A stretch of DNA of 64,000 nucleotides, taken from positions 248,001 through 312,000 of the forward strand of contig CAVUNL010000026.1 of assembly GCA_963742795.1 (NCBI GenBank). The letters run 5' to 3'. Origin of the DNA: Palsa-504 sp963742795. GTDB lineage: Bacteria > Actinomycetota > Actinomycetes > Streptosporangiales > Streptosporangiaceae. Positions 8,662 to 17,183 of this stretch are shown piece by piece (within the stretch, counting starts at the first letter, position 1; every line of letters starts with the position of its first letter). A model generated the notes under the pieces. That model was given only the letters and a program-made list of their open reading frames with translations, made no database searches and was not told the origin of the DNA. The translations under genes and the position numbers were made by a program.

Positions 8662-8860
8662 TGACGGCCAGAAGCATGGTGACCGAGCCGACGTCGCGTC
8701 GTACGGTCACGAGCATCGGGCGCCTCTGCCGGATCCCTACCCACCCCCCCCCCCCCCCAGAGACCCCCCCCCCCCCCCTACCCATCCGGATGGGGTGATG
8801 ACGGCCAGAAGCATGGTGACACTGTCCGCACCATCCCATACCGTCACCAGCATCAGGCGA
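8662..8860. promoter_or_regulatory. Two-copy 62-base repeat in the mno-mftA spacer, possible operator pair
   Basis: The 491 bases between mno and mftA hold no gene. Two copies of a 62-base element lie at 8662-8723 and 8799-8860, exactly 137 bases apart. The first 22 bases (tgacggccagaagcatggtg followed by ac) are identical, the central 22 bases differ completely, and the right end (GTCAC, AGCATC, GGCG) is conserved. In each copy GTGAC on the left and GTCAC on the right form an inverted repeat across the variable centre. Conserved arms with a free centre suggest protein binding sites, possibly for the response regulator or an MftR-type repressor. No binding evidence is available. Confidence 0.45.
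8744..8778. repeat. Two 15-C homopolymer runs separated by AGAGA
   Basis: Runs of 15 cytosines at 8744-8758 and 8764-8778 lie between the two copies of the spacer repeat. On the minus strand these are G15 tracts able to form G-quadruplex structure. They may be real, slippage-prone DNA or an assembly/basecalling artefact; the exact run lengths should not be trusted. Confidence 0.8.
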
Positions 8861-8913
8861 GGACGGGCGGACCGTCATCCGAATCCCGCCGCGGTCGACC
8901 AGGGAGGCTTCTC

Positions 8914-9084
8914 ATGCAGCAGGACACCCGAGCCGACGCCTCGCCCGCCGGTGCGCCGTCGCGCGCCACCGGGGTCGGCCACGACCCCGGCGTCGGCCAG
9001 GAGCCGGAGATCGGTGATCCGGGCATCACCGAGGAACTGCTGGTCGAGGAAGTTTCGATCGATGGAATGTGCGGCGTCTACTAG
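8914..9084 (+). CDS. mftA: Mycofactocin precursor peptide MftA
   Basis: A 56-residue peptide, too short to be caught by most gene finders, ending in the family signature EEVSIDGMCGVY. In known systems the radical SAM enzyme MftC, with MftB as peptide chaperone, decarboxylates and cross-links the final Val-Tyr pair, which is then cut out and matured to the redox cofactor mycofactocin. The ATG at 8914 has a strong ribosome site, AGGGAGG, at 8901-8907. The N-terminal leader is acidic and Gly/Pro-rich. mftB begins 16 bases downstream. The C-terminal VY and conserved Cys in MCGVY are intact, so the precursor should be functional. Confidence 0.95.
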   Translation: MQQDTRADASPAGAPSRATGVGHDPGVGQEPEIGDPGITEELLVEEVSIDGMCGVY

Positions 9085-9100
9085 AACTGGAGCCATCGCG

Positions 9101-9388
9101 ATGACCGCTCCGTTCGACCCAGGCCGCGGCTACGGGCTCAACCCGGCGGTGGCGCTTCGCCCCGAGCCGTTCGGGGCGCTCGCGTATCACTTCGGCAACC
9201 GCCGGCTCTCCTTCCTGAAGGCGCCGGAGCTCGTCGAGCTCGTGTGCGGACTCGGCTCCCACCATTGCGTATCCGATGCCCTGGCCGCCGTTCCCGAGGG
9301 CCGGCGCGATGCCTACCTTCGGGCGCTGGCCTCGCTGGCCGCGGCGGACATGATCGTTCCCCAGACGGCCACGAGCGAGGTAGCGTGA
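9101..9388 (+). CDS. mftB: Mycofactocin peptide chaperone MftB
   Basis: A 95-residue RRE/PqqD-like protein that binds the MftA leader and presents it to MftC. The segment RPEPFGALAYHFGNRRLSFL followed by a helical LVELVCGLGS region matches the PqqD-like fold expected here. The ATG at 9101 is chosen because a much longer frame upstream merely runs through antisense mno and the spacer. Its stop overlaps the mftC GTG start by 4 bases, implying translational coupling. Confidence 0.92.
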   Translation: MTAPFDPGRGYGLNPAVALRPEPFGALAYHFGNRRLSFLKAPELVELVCGLGSHHCVSDALAAVPEGRRDAYLRALASLAAADMIVPQTATSEVA

Positions 9389-10593
9389 CGATCGCCAGCT
9401 GCCAGACCGCGTCGGCCGAACGCGTACCCGCCCTGGTGGAGCAGTTCAAGGGTGGCCTGGCCGCACCGATATGCCTGACCTGGGAGTGGACGTACGCCTG
9501 CAACCTGTCGTGCACGCACTGCCTGTCGTCCTCGGGCCGGCGTGATCCCGACGAGCTCACCACGGCAGAGATGCGGTCGGTGATCGACGAACTCCGGGCC
9601 ATGCAGGTGTTCTACGTCAACGTCGGCGGCGGCGAGCCGACCGTCCGGCCGGACTTCTGGGAACTGCTGGACTACGCGGTGGCCAGCGGCGTCGGCGTGA
9701 AGTTCTCCACCAACGGGCTGCGGCTCGACGCCGAGCGCGCGCGGCGGCTGGCCGCCACCGACTACGTGGATGTGCAGGTCTCGCTGGACGGTGCGAGCCG
9801 GGAGGTCAATGACGCGGTCCGCGGTGACGGCTCCTACGTCATGGCGCTGCGCGCGATGGAGAACCTGGCCGAGGCGGGCTTGGTGGGCTTCAAGATTTCC
9901 GTGGTGATGACCCGGCACAACGTGCCGCAGCTGGACGACTTCGCGGCCATAGCCGACCGGTTCGGCGCTCAGCTGCGGATCACCCGGCTCCGCCCCTCGG
10001 GCCGCGGCGCTGACGTCTGGCCTGAGCTGCACCCCACTGATCAGCAGCAGCGAGAGATCTACTCATGGCTGACCGACCACGGCGACCGGGTGCTGACCGG
10101 TGATTCGTTCTTCCACCTCAACGCGCTTGGCGGCAGCCCGCTGCCCGGGCTGAACCTATGCGGGGCCGGCCGGGTGGTGTGCCTGATCGATCCGGTCGGC
10201 GACGTCTACGCCTGCCCGTTCGCCATCCATGATGCGTTCAAGGCCGGCACGGTGCGCGCCCCGGGCGGGTTCGCACGGGTATGGCGCTCGGCGCCGCTGT
10301 TCGCCGAGCTGCGCACCGAGACCTCGGGCGGAGCGTGCCGCTCGTGCTCTGCCTACAGCACCTGCCAGGGCGGCTGCATGGCCGCGAAGTTCTTCACCGG
10401 CCTGCCGCTTGACGGGCCCGATCCCGAATGTGTCAAAGGTCATGGCGCCACCGCGCTGTCCGGCGCCGGCGGCGACCTGCCCCGGACAGGAACGGACCAC
10501 TCCCACCGCGGCCGGGAAGTGCCGCTGGGCATGCCGTCGGTGCGCGCCCCGGCCAAGCTGTGCGACTTGAGCCCGCTGGCAGGCACGGCATGA
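9385..10593 (+). CDS. mftC: Mycofactocin radical SAM maturase MftC
   Basis: Radical SAM/SPASM peptide maturase of 402 aa. The SAM-cluster motif is CNLSCTHC (Cys 39, 43, 46), the GGGEPT motif follows, and C-terminal SPASM cysteines occur in LNLCGAGRVVC, VYACPFAIH, CRSCSAYSTCQGGCMA and PECVKGH. It catalyses oxidative decarboxylation and cyclisation of the MftA C-terminal Val-Tyr. The GTG start at 9385 overlaps the mftB stop. The stop overlaps the ATG of the next gene, an OYE-type flavoprotein, so the maturation and electron-transfer genes form one operon. The final 45 residues past the last SPASM Cys are long and unstructured. Confidence 0.95.
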   Translation: MTIASCQTASAERVPALVEQFKGGLAAPICLTWEWTYACNLSCTHCLSSSGRRDPDELTTAEMRSVIDELRAMQVFYVNVGGGEPTVRPDFWELLDYAVASGVGVKFSTNGLRLDAERARRLAATDYVDVQVSLDGASREVNDAVRGDGSYVMALRAMENLAEAGLVGFKISVVMTRHNVPQLDDFAAIADRFGAQLRITRLRPSGRGADVWPELHPTDQQQREIYSWLTDHGDRVLTGDSFFHLNALGGSPLPGLNLCGAGRVVCLIDPVGDVYACPFAIHDAFKAGTVRAPGGFARVWRSAPLFAELRTETSGGACRSCSAYSTCQGGCMAAKFFTGLPLDGPDPECVKGHGATALSGAGGDLPRTGTDHSHRGREVPLGMPSVRAPAKLCDLSPLAGTA

Positions 10594-12617
10594 GCACGAG
10601 CCTGACCGATCCCGTCGACCTCGGGCCGCGGCGCGCGCCCTGCCGGGTGATATTCGGGCCGCATGAGACCAACCTCAGCCGGGACCGGGGGCTCTCGGCC
10701 CGGCACGTCGCCTATTACGCGCGGCGGGCCGCCGGAGGCTGCGGTGTCATCGTCACCGAGACGGCGAGCGTGCACCCGTCGGACTGGCCGTACGAGCGCG
10801 CACCGCTAGCCGCGGAGTGCGGGCCGGGCTGGGTGCAGGTCGTCACGGCCTGCCGACCGCACGGCGCCCTGGTGCTGGCCGGCCTAGGCCACGCCGGGAT
10901 GCAGGGCTCATCGGCGTTCTCGCAGTCCGCGCTGTGGGCGCCGTCGCGGGTGCCGGACGCGAACTCGCGCGAACTGCCCATGGAGATGGCCGACACCGAG
11001 ATCGACGCCGTGGTCGCCGGATTCGCCGCCGCGGCCGCCCTGGCCGCCGCGGCCGACCTGGATGGCGTCGAGATAAATGCCGGCCAGCATTCGCTGCTGC
11101 GCCAGTTCCAGTCGGGGCTGACCAACCAGCGCGGGGACGGCTACGGCCAGGACCGGCTGCTGCTCACCGAGCGGGTACTGCGCGCGGCGCGCGGCGCGGT
11201 CGGCGCCGGCCGGGTCCTCGGGCTGCGGCTGTGCTGCGACGAGTTCGCCCCGTGGGCCGGCGTGACTCCGGAACTTGCCGCGGAGCAGGCCGTGCGGCTG
11301 GCCGGGCTGGCGGACTACCTCGTCGTGGTGCGCGGCTCGATCTACTCGGTGCCCGCCACCCGCCCCGACCTGCATACGGCGCCAGGATCCGGCGCGGAAC
11401 TGTGCCGGCAGATCCGGGCCGCGGTGGATGGCGCCGTGCCCGTGGTGCTGCAAGGCAGCGTGGTGGACCCTGGGCAGGCCCAGTGGGCGCTGGACGACGG
11501 TGTCGCCGACCTGGCCGAGATGACCAGGGCGCAGATCGCCGATCCGGACCTCGTCGCCCGGTGCCGAAGCGGGGAAGCGGACCGAGTACGCCCCTGCGTG
11601 CTGTGCAACCAGGCCTGCATGGTCCGGGATAACCGGAATCCGGTGATCAGCTGCATCGTCGAGCCGCGTAGCGGCCACGAGCTGGACGACACCGACACCC
11701 ACACCGACACCGACACCGAGGGCGCGGACCAGCCCCGGCACTCGGTGCTGGTGGTCGGCGGGGGCCCGGCCGGGATGGAGGCCGCCCGCGTGCTGGCGTT
11801 GCGCGGCAGCCTGGTGCGCCTGGCGGAGCGCGGGCCGGCGCTGGGCGGCATGCTGGCCACGGCGGCGCTGGTCCACGGACGGCAGCGGCTGGGCGCGGCG
11901 GTGAACTGGTGGCAGCGGGAACTGTGGCGGCTGGACGTGGCGGTCTCGCTGCGGCACGAGGTCACCGCGGCCGAGGTAGACGACGCGCTGGCCAGCGGGG
12001 CCCGCGTGGTGCTGGCCACCGGCTCGGTTCCCGGCCCGCGCGAGTACCGCGTCACCGCCGACGCGCGTGTGGTGGAGGCCGCCGACCTGGTCGGCCTGGT
12101 GAACTCCGGCGCGCTGGACCGCTTGCCGGCCGGCCGGGCCGTGGTATTCGACCCCATCGGCGGCCCGATCGGGGTCGGCGTGGCGGAGATGCTCGCCGCG
12201 CACGGCCGGCCCACGTCGATCGTCACCCAGGACCAGATCGCCGGCACCCAGCTGGCGCTCACCGGCGACCTGGCCGAGGCCAACTCGCGGCTGCAGCGTG
12301 CGGGCGTGGCCCGCGAGCTGCGCAGCCTGCTGCGGACGGTCACCGGTGACCATATGCTGCTCGAGGACCGGTGGACCGGTGAGCAGCGCACGGTGGACTG
12401 CGCGTTCGTGGTGCACTGCGGGCACCGGCTGCCGGAGCAGACGCTGTACCTGCGCCGGCCAGGCACGCCGCGGGCCGGGGACTGCGTGGCGCCCAGGACC
12501 GTGCTCGAGGCGGTGCTGGAAGCGCGCCGGGTGGCGGTCGCCATCGGCGTGGCCGGTGAGCCATCCGGCCCGGCCGCCGGCCAGCCCGTCCTGACCGCGA
12601 CCGGAGGCGTCCGGTGA
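10590..12617 (+). CDS. Mycofactocin-system FadH/OYE-family oxidoreductase 1
   Basis: Flavoprotein of 675 aa in the 2,4-dienoyl-CoA reductase (FadH) architecture. An N-terminal Old Yellow Enzyme TIM barrel binding FMN (about 1-330) is followed by a 4Fe-4S motif CVLCNQAC...C (C-x2-C-x3-C-x11-C, near residue 335) and a C-terminal FAD/NAD domain starting VLVVGGGPAGMEAARVLA. Between the cluster and the FAD domain lies a short Asp/Thr repeat, DDTDTHTDTDTEG, from a small tandem nucleotide repeat. ATGA overlap with mftC and GTGA overlap with the next gene. Members of this branch co-occur with mycofactocin genes; their substrate is not established. It may relay electrons from reduced mycofactocin. Confidence 0.85.
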   Translation: MSTSLTDPVDLGPRRAPCRVIFGPHETNLSRDRGLSARHVAYYARRAAGGCGVIVTETASVHPSDWPYERAPLAAECGPGWVQVVTACRPHGALVLAGLGHAGMQGSSAFSQSALWAPSRVPDANSRELPMEMADTEIDAVVAGFAAAAALAAAADLDGVEINAGQHSLLRQFQSGLTNQRGDGYGQDRLLLTERVLRAARGAVGAGRVLGLRLCCDEFAPWAGVTPELAAEQAVRLAGLADYLVVVRGSIYSVPATRPDLHTAPGSGAELCRQIRAAVDGAVPVVLQGSVVDPGQAQWALDDGVADLAEMTRAQIADPDLVARCRSGEADRVRPCVLCNQACMVRDNRNPVISCIVEPRSGHELDDTDTHTDTDTEGADQPRHSVLVVGGGPAGMEAARVLALRGSLVRLAERGPALGGMLATAALVHGRQRLGAAVNWWQRELWRLDVAVSLRHEVTAAEVDDALASGARVVLATGSVPGPREYRVTADARVVEAADLVGLVNSGALDRLPAGRAVVFDPIGGPIGVGVAEMLAAHGRPTSIVTQDQIAGTQLALTGDLAEANSRLQRAGVARELRSLLRTVTGDHMLLEDRWTGEQRTVDCAFVVHCGHRLPEQTLYLRRPGTPRAGDCVAPRTVLEAVLEARRVAVAIGVAGEPSGPAAGQPVLTATGGVR

Positions 12618-14590
12618 GCGCGGCCAGCCGGTACCGGTACCTGTTCTCGCCGCTGCGGGTCGGCCCGGTGGTGGTCCGCAACCGGATCGTGTTCTCCGCG
12701 CACCTGACCAACTACGCGCAGGACGGCCTGCCCAGCCAGCAGCACGCCGACTACTACGCCGCCCGCGCGGCGGGCGGCGTAGGGCTCATCATCACCGAGG
12801 AGCACTCCACGCATCCCACCGACTGGCCGTACGAGAAGCTGATCCACGGCTTCCACCGGACGGTCATCCCCGGCTATCAGAACATCACCGCCGCGGTGCA
12901 CGCGCACGACGTGCCGATCTTCGCCCAGCTCAATCACAACGGGGGCCAGGCCTCGTCGATGTTCTCCCGGCTGCCGGTGTGGGCGCCGAGCCCGGTTCCC
13001 GATCCGATGTTCCGCGAGGTGCCCAAGGCCGTGGAACGGCACGAGATCGCCGAGATCGTGGCCGGGTACGGCACCGTCGCGGGCCACTGCGCGGAGGGCG
13101 GGTTCGACGGCATCGAGCTGCAGTGCTCGCACTCCTCCATCGTCCGCGGCTTCCTGTCGCCGGCCACGAACAAGCGCACCGATAGCTACGGCGGCACGCT
13201 GCAGGGCCGGGCCCGGATCCTGGTGGAGATCATCGACGCCGTGCGCGAGGCCATCGGGCCCGACCGCGCGCTGGGCGTGCGGATCTGCGGCGACGAGCTG
13301 ATCGAGGGCGGGAGCACGCTCGAGGATGCCGTCGACGTCGCCAGGATCGTGGAGGGGACCGGCCAGGTCGATTTCATCAACACCTCGATCGGCGTGGCCA
13401 CCGCGACGCTGTTCATGATCGAGGCGTCGATGGCCATCCCGCCCGGGTATGCCCTGTTCATCGCCAACGCCCTGCGGCGCGCGGTCAGGCTGCCGGTGAT
13501 CGGGGTGGGCCGGATTAAGGACCCGGTGCAGGCCGAGCGGGCGCTGGCCGAGGGACACTGCGACCTGGTGGGAGTGGTACGTGGCCAGATCGCCGACCCG
13601 GACTTCGCCGCCAAGGCCCGCGCGGGGTACGCCACGCACATCCGCACCTGCCTGTCCTGCAACCAGGAATGCGTCGGCCGGATGGGCCTGAACCGCTGGC
13701 TGGGCTGCATCGAGAATCCCCGTACCGGCCGGGAGTCGGTCAGGCTTCCCGAGCCGCGGCTGCGGGGCCGGAGGGTGATCGTCGTCGGCGGCGGCCCGGC
13801 CGGGCTGCAGGCCGCCGCCACCGCGGCGCAGCGCGGCCACCAGGTTACCTTGTATGAGCGCGAGCCGCGCACCGGCGGGCAGGTCGCCGCCGCCGCCTCG
13901 GTGCCGTCCCGCGCCGAGTTCCTCGACGTGGTGCGCAACCTGGCGGCCGAGTGTCAGCGCTACGGCGTGCAGGTCAAGACCGGCGTGGAGGCCACGGCCG
14001 AGTCGGTGCGCGCGGATTCGCCGGACGCCGTGGTGCTGGCCACCGGGGCGGTTCCGCAGCCGCCGTACTGGGCCGGCGGTCATCCGCGCGTGGTCGACGT
14101 CCGCGACGTGCTCGAGGGCCGCGCCGAGCCCGCCGGGCAGGTCGTCGTGGTCGATGACCTCGGCTTCCACCAGGCCACCAGCGTCGCCGAGCTGCTCGCC
14201 GACCGGGGCTGCGCGGTGGAGATCATCACCGCCGGCATGGTCGTCGGCCAGGACCTCGGCATCACCTTGGACATGGAGACCTTCAACGTGCGCGCCCACG
14301 CCAAGGGCATCCGGCAAGCTACCGATCTGGTGGTGCTCGGCGCGGCCGGTACCGACGGCGAGCCCGGCGCGGACGGGGTAGTGCTCACGCTGCTGCACCA
14401 CCCGACCGGCGAGCCCGCCGAGCGGCGCTGCGACTGGGTGGTGTGCGCCGTCCACCAGGCACCGGACGAGACCCTGTGGCGGCAGCTTCGGGCCGCGCCG
14501 TTCGAGGTGCACCGCGTGGGGGACTGCGTCACGCCGCGGCGGGCGCACGCCGCCGTGATCGAGGGACACCGGGTCGCGGTGGCGCTATGA
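12614..14590 (+). CDS. Mycofactocin-system FadH/OYE-family oxidoreductase 2
   Basis: Paralogue of the preceding gene, 658 aa, with the same three parts: OYE barrel starting FSPLRVGPVVVRNRIVFSAH, a 4Fe-4S motif CLSCNQEC...C with identical C-x2-C-x3-C-x11-C spacing, and FAD/NAD domain VIVVGGGPAGLQAAATAA. Compared with copy 1 the barrel keeps a more classical substrate-side motif (FAQLNHNGGQASS versus LAGLGHAGMQGSS), suggesting the two act on different partners or as a heteromer. The GTG start overlaps the upstream stop, and its own stop overlaps the ATG of the ETF alpha gene. Function is inferred from family and context. Confidence 0.85.
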   Translation: MSAASRYRYLFSPLRVGPVVVRNRIVFSAHLTNYAQDGLPSQQHADYYAARAAGGVGLIITEEHSTHPTDWPYEKLIHGFHRTVIPGYQNITAAVHAHDVPIFAQLNHNGGQASSMFSRLPVWAPSPVPDPMFREVPKAVERHEIAEIVAGYGTVAGHCAEGGFDGIELQCSHSSIVRGFLSPATNKRTDSYGGTLQGRARILVEIIDAVREAIGPDRALGVRICGDELIEGGSTLEDAVDVARIVEGTGQVDFINTSIGVATATLFMIEASMAIPPGYALFIANALRRAVRLPVIGVGRIKDPVQAERALAEGHCDLVGVVRGQIADPDFAAKARAGYATHIRTCLSCNQECVGRMGLNRWLGCIENPRTGRESVRLPEPRLRGRRVIVVGGGPAGLQAAATAAQRGHQVTLYEREPRTGGQVAAAASVPSRAEFLDVVRNLAAECQRYGVQVKTGVEATAESVRADSPDAVVLATGAVPQPPYWAGGHPRVVDVRDVLEGRAEPAGQVVVVDDLGFHQATSVAELLADRGCAVEIITAGMVVGQDLGITLDMETFNVRAHAKGIRQATDLVVLGAAGTDGEPGADGVVLTLLHHPTGEPAERRCDWVVCAVHQAPDETLWRQLRAAPFEVHRVGDCVTPRRAHAAVIEGHRVAVAL

Positions 14591-15570
14591 GCATGCCAGC
14601 CGATATCCCCGCTCTGGCCGTCATCCTGGTGCGGGACGGCGCGCTGCCCGCCGGAGCGGACGAGACGGTGGCCGAGGCGGGCGGTGCCGCGCTCGTGCTG
14701 GGATCGGGAACCCGCGAGGCGGCCGGCCTGCTGGACGCGGCCAGCCGGGTGTGGCTGCTCGAGCGGTCCTCGGTCGCCCCCGGCGCCGTGGCCGCCGCAC
14801 TGGCGCCGGTCCTGTCGGGCGTGCCCATGGTGCTGCTGCCCGCCTCGCCCGATGGCCGTGACCTGGCGCCGCGGCTCGCCGTGGCGCTGGGCCGCGCGTT
14901 GCTCGCCGGCGCCGTCCGCTGCGCCCCGGACGAGGTCGAGCTGACCAGGCTCGATGATCGCCTGTCGCTGCGGGTGGCGGTGGACGGGCCGGTGGTGGTG
15001 ACCCTGCGGCCGGGCTTCAGGGGTCCGCCCGAGCAGGTAACGCTGGCCGAGGTGACCGCGCTGGAGGCGCCCGAGGACGGTGCCCAGCACGACGCCGAGA
15101 GCATCGAGCTGCTGCAGCCAGACCCGAGCACGGTGGACTTGGCCGAGGCTCGCCGGATTCTGGGTGGCGGCGCCGGGCTGGTGCCCGCTGGCGCGGACGG
15201 CGCGGCCGCGATGCGGCTGCTGGCGCAGGTGGCGGAGGCCCTCGCGGCCAGCGCCGGCGCTACCCGGGTCGTGACCGACGCGGGCTGGATGAGCTATGAC
15301 CGGCAGATCGGCACCACCGGCGTGGCCGTCAGCCCCGAGCTATACGTGGCGTTCGGCATTTCCGGTGCCGCCCAGCACGTCGGCGGGCTCGGCGCGCCCG
15401 AGCACGTGGTGAGCGTGAACACCGACCCGTCCTGCCCGATGACCCTGATGGCCGACCTCGGACTCGTCGCCGACGCCCCGGCGGTGCTCGCCGAGCTGGC
15501 CGAACGGCTCGGCCTGACCGCGTCCGGCCCGGCCGCGCCCGAACCGGCGGAGGCGAGCCATGCCCGGTGA
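14587..15570 (+). CDS. Mycofactocin-associated electron transfer flavoprotein, alpha subunit (FixB-like)
   Basis: ETF alpha-type protein of 327 aa. The C-terminal FAD-binding domain is clear: YDRQIGTTGVAVSPELYVAF, GISGAAQHVGGL and VSVNTDPSCPMTLMADLGLV. The N-terminal domain (1-190) is divergent and low in motif content. It should form a heterodimer with the beta subunit encoded at 17184 and pass electrons from flavin dehydrogenases to the quinone oxidoreductase encoded next. ATGA overlap upstream and an 11-base overlap with the FixC-like gene downstream point to one transcript. Splitting of alpha and beta by the FixC/FixX genes is a notable gene order. Confidence 0.85.
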   Translation: MSMPADIPALAVILVRDGALPAGADETVAEAGGAALVLGSGTREAAGLLDAASRVWLLERSSVAPGAVAAALAPVLSGVPMVLLPASPDGRDLAPRLAVALGRALLAGAVRCAPDEVELTRLDDRLSLRVAVDGPVVVTLRPGFRGPPEQVTLAEVTALEAPEDGAQHDAESIELLQPDPSTVDLAEARRILGGGAGLVPAGADGAAAMRLLAQVAEALAASAGATRVVTDAGWMSYDRQIGTTGVAVSPELYVAFGISGAAQHVGGLGAPEHVVSVNTDPSCPMTLMADLGLVADAPAVLAELAERLGLTASGPAAPEPAEASHAR

Positions 15571-16873
15571 CGTCATGACTGTCGACGCGGTCGTCGTCGG
15601 CGCCGGGCCCGCGGGCTCGGCGGCAGCCCTCGAGCTGGCCCGGGCCGGCCGGGACGTGGTCTTGGTGGAGCGCGGGGCCTTTCCCGGCGCGAAGAACGTC
15701 TACGGCGGCGTGGTGTACGGGCGGATCCTGGACGAGGTGGTACCGCGGTGGTGGACCGAGGTCCCGGTCCAGCGCTGGGTGACCCGCCGGTCCACCATGT
15801 TGATGACGCCGACCCAGGCGCTGACCGTCGACTACCGTACCAGCGCCTGGGACCGTCCGCCCTACAACGGGATGACCACCTACCGCGCCGACTTCGACTC
15901 CTGGCTGGCCGGCAAGGCGGTCGCGGCCGGCGCGCGGCTGATCACCTCGACGGTGGCCACCGGCCTGCTGCGGGACTCCTCGGGCCGGATCGCCGGCGTG
16001 CGCACCGACCGGCCCGACGGCGACATCCGGGCCGGGCTGGTGATCGCCTGCGACGGCGTGAACTCGTTCCTGGCCAAGGAGGCCGGGCTGCTCCCGCGCA
16101 CCTCTGCGGCCCACACCACCCTGGGCGTCAAGGAGACCCTCGCGCTGCCGCGCGAGGTGATAGACGAGCGGTTCGGGCTGGTCGGCGACCAGGGCCTGGA
16201 CATCGAGATGGTCGGTTGCACCAGCGGGATCCCCGGCGGCGGTTTCCTGTACACCAACCTGGACACGGTGAGCGTGGGGGTCGTGGTCGGCGTCACCGGG
16301 CTGGCCGAGGCCAAGGTACGACCGGAGGAACTCGTCGCGGCGGTCAAGGCGCATCCGGCGATCGCACCCTACTTGCGGGGCGCGGAGCTGAAAGAGTACT
16401 CCGCGCACCTGATCCCCGAGGGCGGGTACCGCGCCATGCCGCGGCTGGCCACCGACGGCATGCTCGTGGCCGGGGATGCCGCGTCCATGTGCCTGGCCGC
16501 CGGGTTGTGGCTGGAGGGCGTCAACTTCGCGCTCGGCGCCGGGCTGGCGGCCGGGCGGACCGCCGCCGAGGCGATCGCGGCCGGTGACACCTCCGCTCGC
16601 GGGCTGGCCGGCTACCGGCGCCGGCTGAAGGCTGACTTCGTGCTCGCCGACCACAAGCGGCTGCGCAACGCGGCGGATATCGTGCTCGCCGACCGGATGC
16701 AGCGCGACTACCCCGGCCTGGCCTGCGATTTCGTCGAGCAGATCTTTACCGTCACCAATCCCGCGCCCAAGCTCGGCATGGCCAGGGAGTTCTTCCGCGC
16801 GGTCCGCCTCAACGAGGTCCGGCTGCGGCACCTGGCCCGCGACGGCTGGCAGGCGGTGCGGGCCTTCCGATGA
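15560..16873 (+). CDS. FixC-like electron transfer flavoprotein:quinone oxidoreductase
   Basis: FAD protein of 437 aa. The dinucleotide-binding motif is VVGAGPAGSAAALELARAG near residue 13; the second FAD motif is GMLVAGDAASMC. The GAKNVYGGVVYGRILDE segment is characteristic of FixC/ETF-QO. It probably accepts electrons from the ETF and reduces membrane quinone, together with the separate ferredoxin-like subunit encoded 13 bases downstream. The start at 15560 overlaps the ETF alpha gene; an alternative ATG at 15575 is also possible. No transmembrane helix is evident, consistent with a monotopic enzyme. Confidence 0.88.
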   Translation: MPGDVMTVDAVVVGAGPAGSAAALELARAGRDVVLVERGAFPGAKNVYGGVVYGRILDEVVPRWWTEVPVQRWVTRRSTMLMTPTQALTVDYRTSAWDRPPYNGMTTYRADFDSWLAGKAVAAGARLITSTVATGLLRDSSGRIAGVRTDRPDGDIRAGLVIACDGVNSFLAKEAGLLPRTSAAHTTLGVKETLALPREVIDERFGLVGDQGLDIEMVGCTSGIPGGGFLYTNLDTVSVGVVVGVTGLAEAKVRPEELVAAVKAHPAIAPYLRGAELKEYSAHLIPEGGYRAMPRLATDGMLVAGDAASMCLAAGLWLEGVNFALGAGLAAGRTAAEAIAAGDTSARGLAGYRRRLKADFVLADHKRLRNAADIVLADRMQRDYPGLACDFVEQIFTVTNPAPKLGMAREFFRAVRLNEVRLRHLARDGWQAVRAFR

Positions 16874-16886
16874 GGGAGCGAAATCC

Positions 16887-17177
16887 ATGAGCTACCCGGC
16901 AGTGTCGTTCGATGAGCGCATGGCCACCGTCGAGTTCCGGGTCGGGGAACGGGCCCACATCACGGTCGACTCCGACGTATGCCGCTCCTGCACGACCAAG
17001 GCGTGCGTGCACGCCTGCCCGGCCGGCCTGTTCGTGCCGACCACCGACGGCGGTATCCTGTTCAACTACGAACAGTGTTTCGAGTGCGGGACCTGCTATC
17101 AGGTGTGCAACGGCGAGGGCGCCATCACCTGGGCCTACCCCGCCGGCGGCGACGGCGTCGTGTTCCGGAGGGGATGA
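16887..17177 (+). CDS. FixX-like ferredoxin, partner of the FixC-like oxidoreductase
   Basis: A 96-residue iron-sulfur protein with eight cysteines in two groups: CRSCTTKACVHACP and CFECGTCYQVC, enough for two 4Fe-4S clusters. This matches the FixX family, which supplies the iron-sulfur part of ETF-QO-type enzymes. The ATG at 16887 is preceded by a GAGGGAG ribosome site. It sits between the FixC-like and ETF beta genes, completing a FixABCX-equivalent set inside the mycofactocin operon. Confidence 0.9.
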   Translation: MSYPAVSFDERMATVEFRVGERAHITVDSDVCRSCTTKACVHACPAGLFVPTTDGGILFNYEQCFECGTCYQVCNGEGAITWAYPAGGDGVVFRRG

Positions 17178-17183
17178 CAGATC

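Noticed and set aside
8060..9100. Upstream two-thirds of the long frame that ends with mftB
   Set aside because: Runs antisense through mno, through the C15 tracts and over mftA; only the last 95 codons are a gene.
11342..14569. 1075-codon open frame on the minus strand opposite the OYE genes
   Set aside because: Antisense to two well-supported flavoprotein genes; composition is a GC-skew artefact with no domain.
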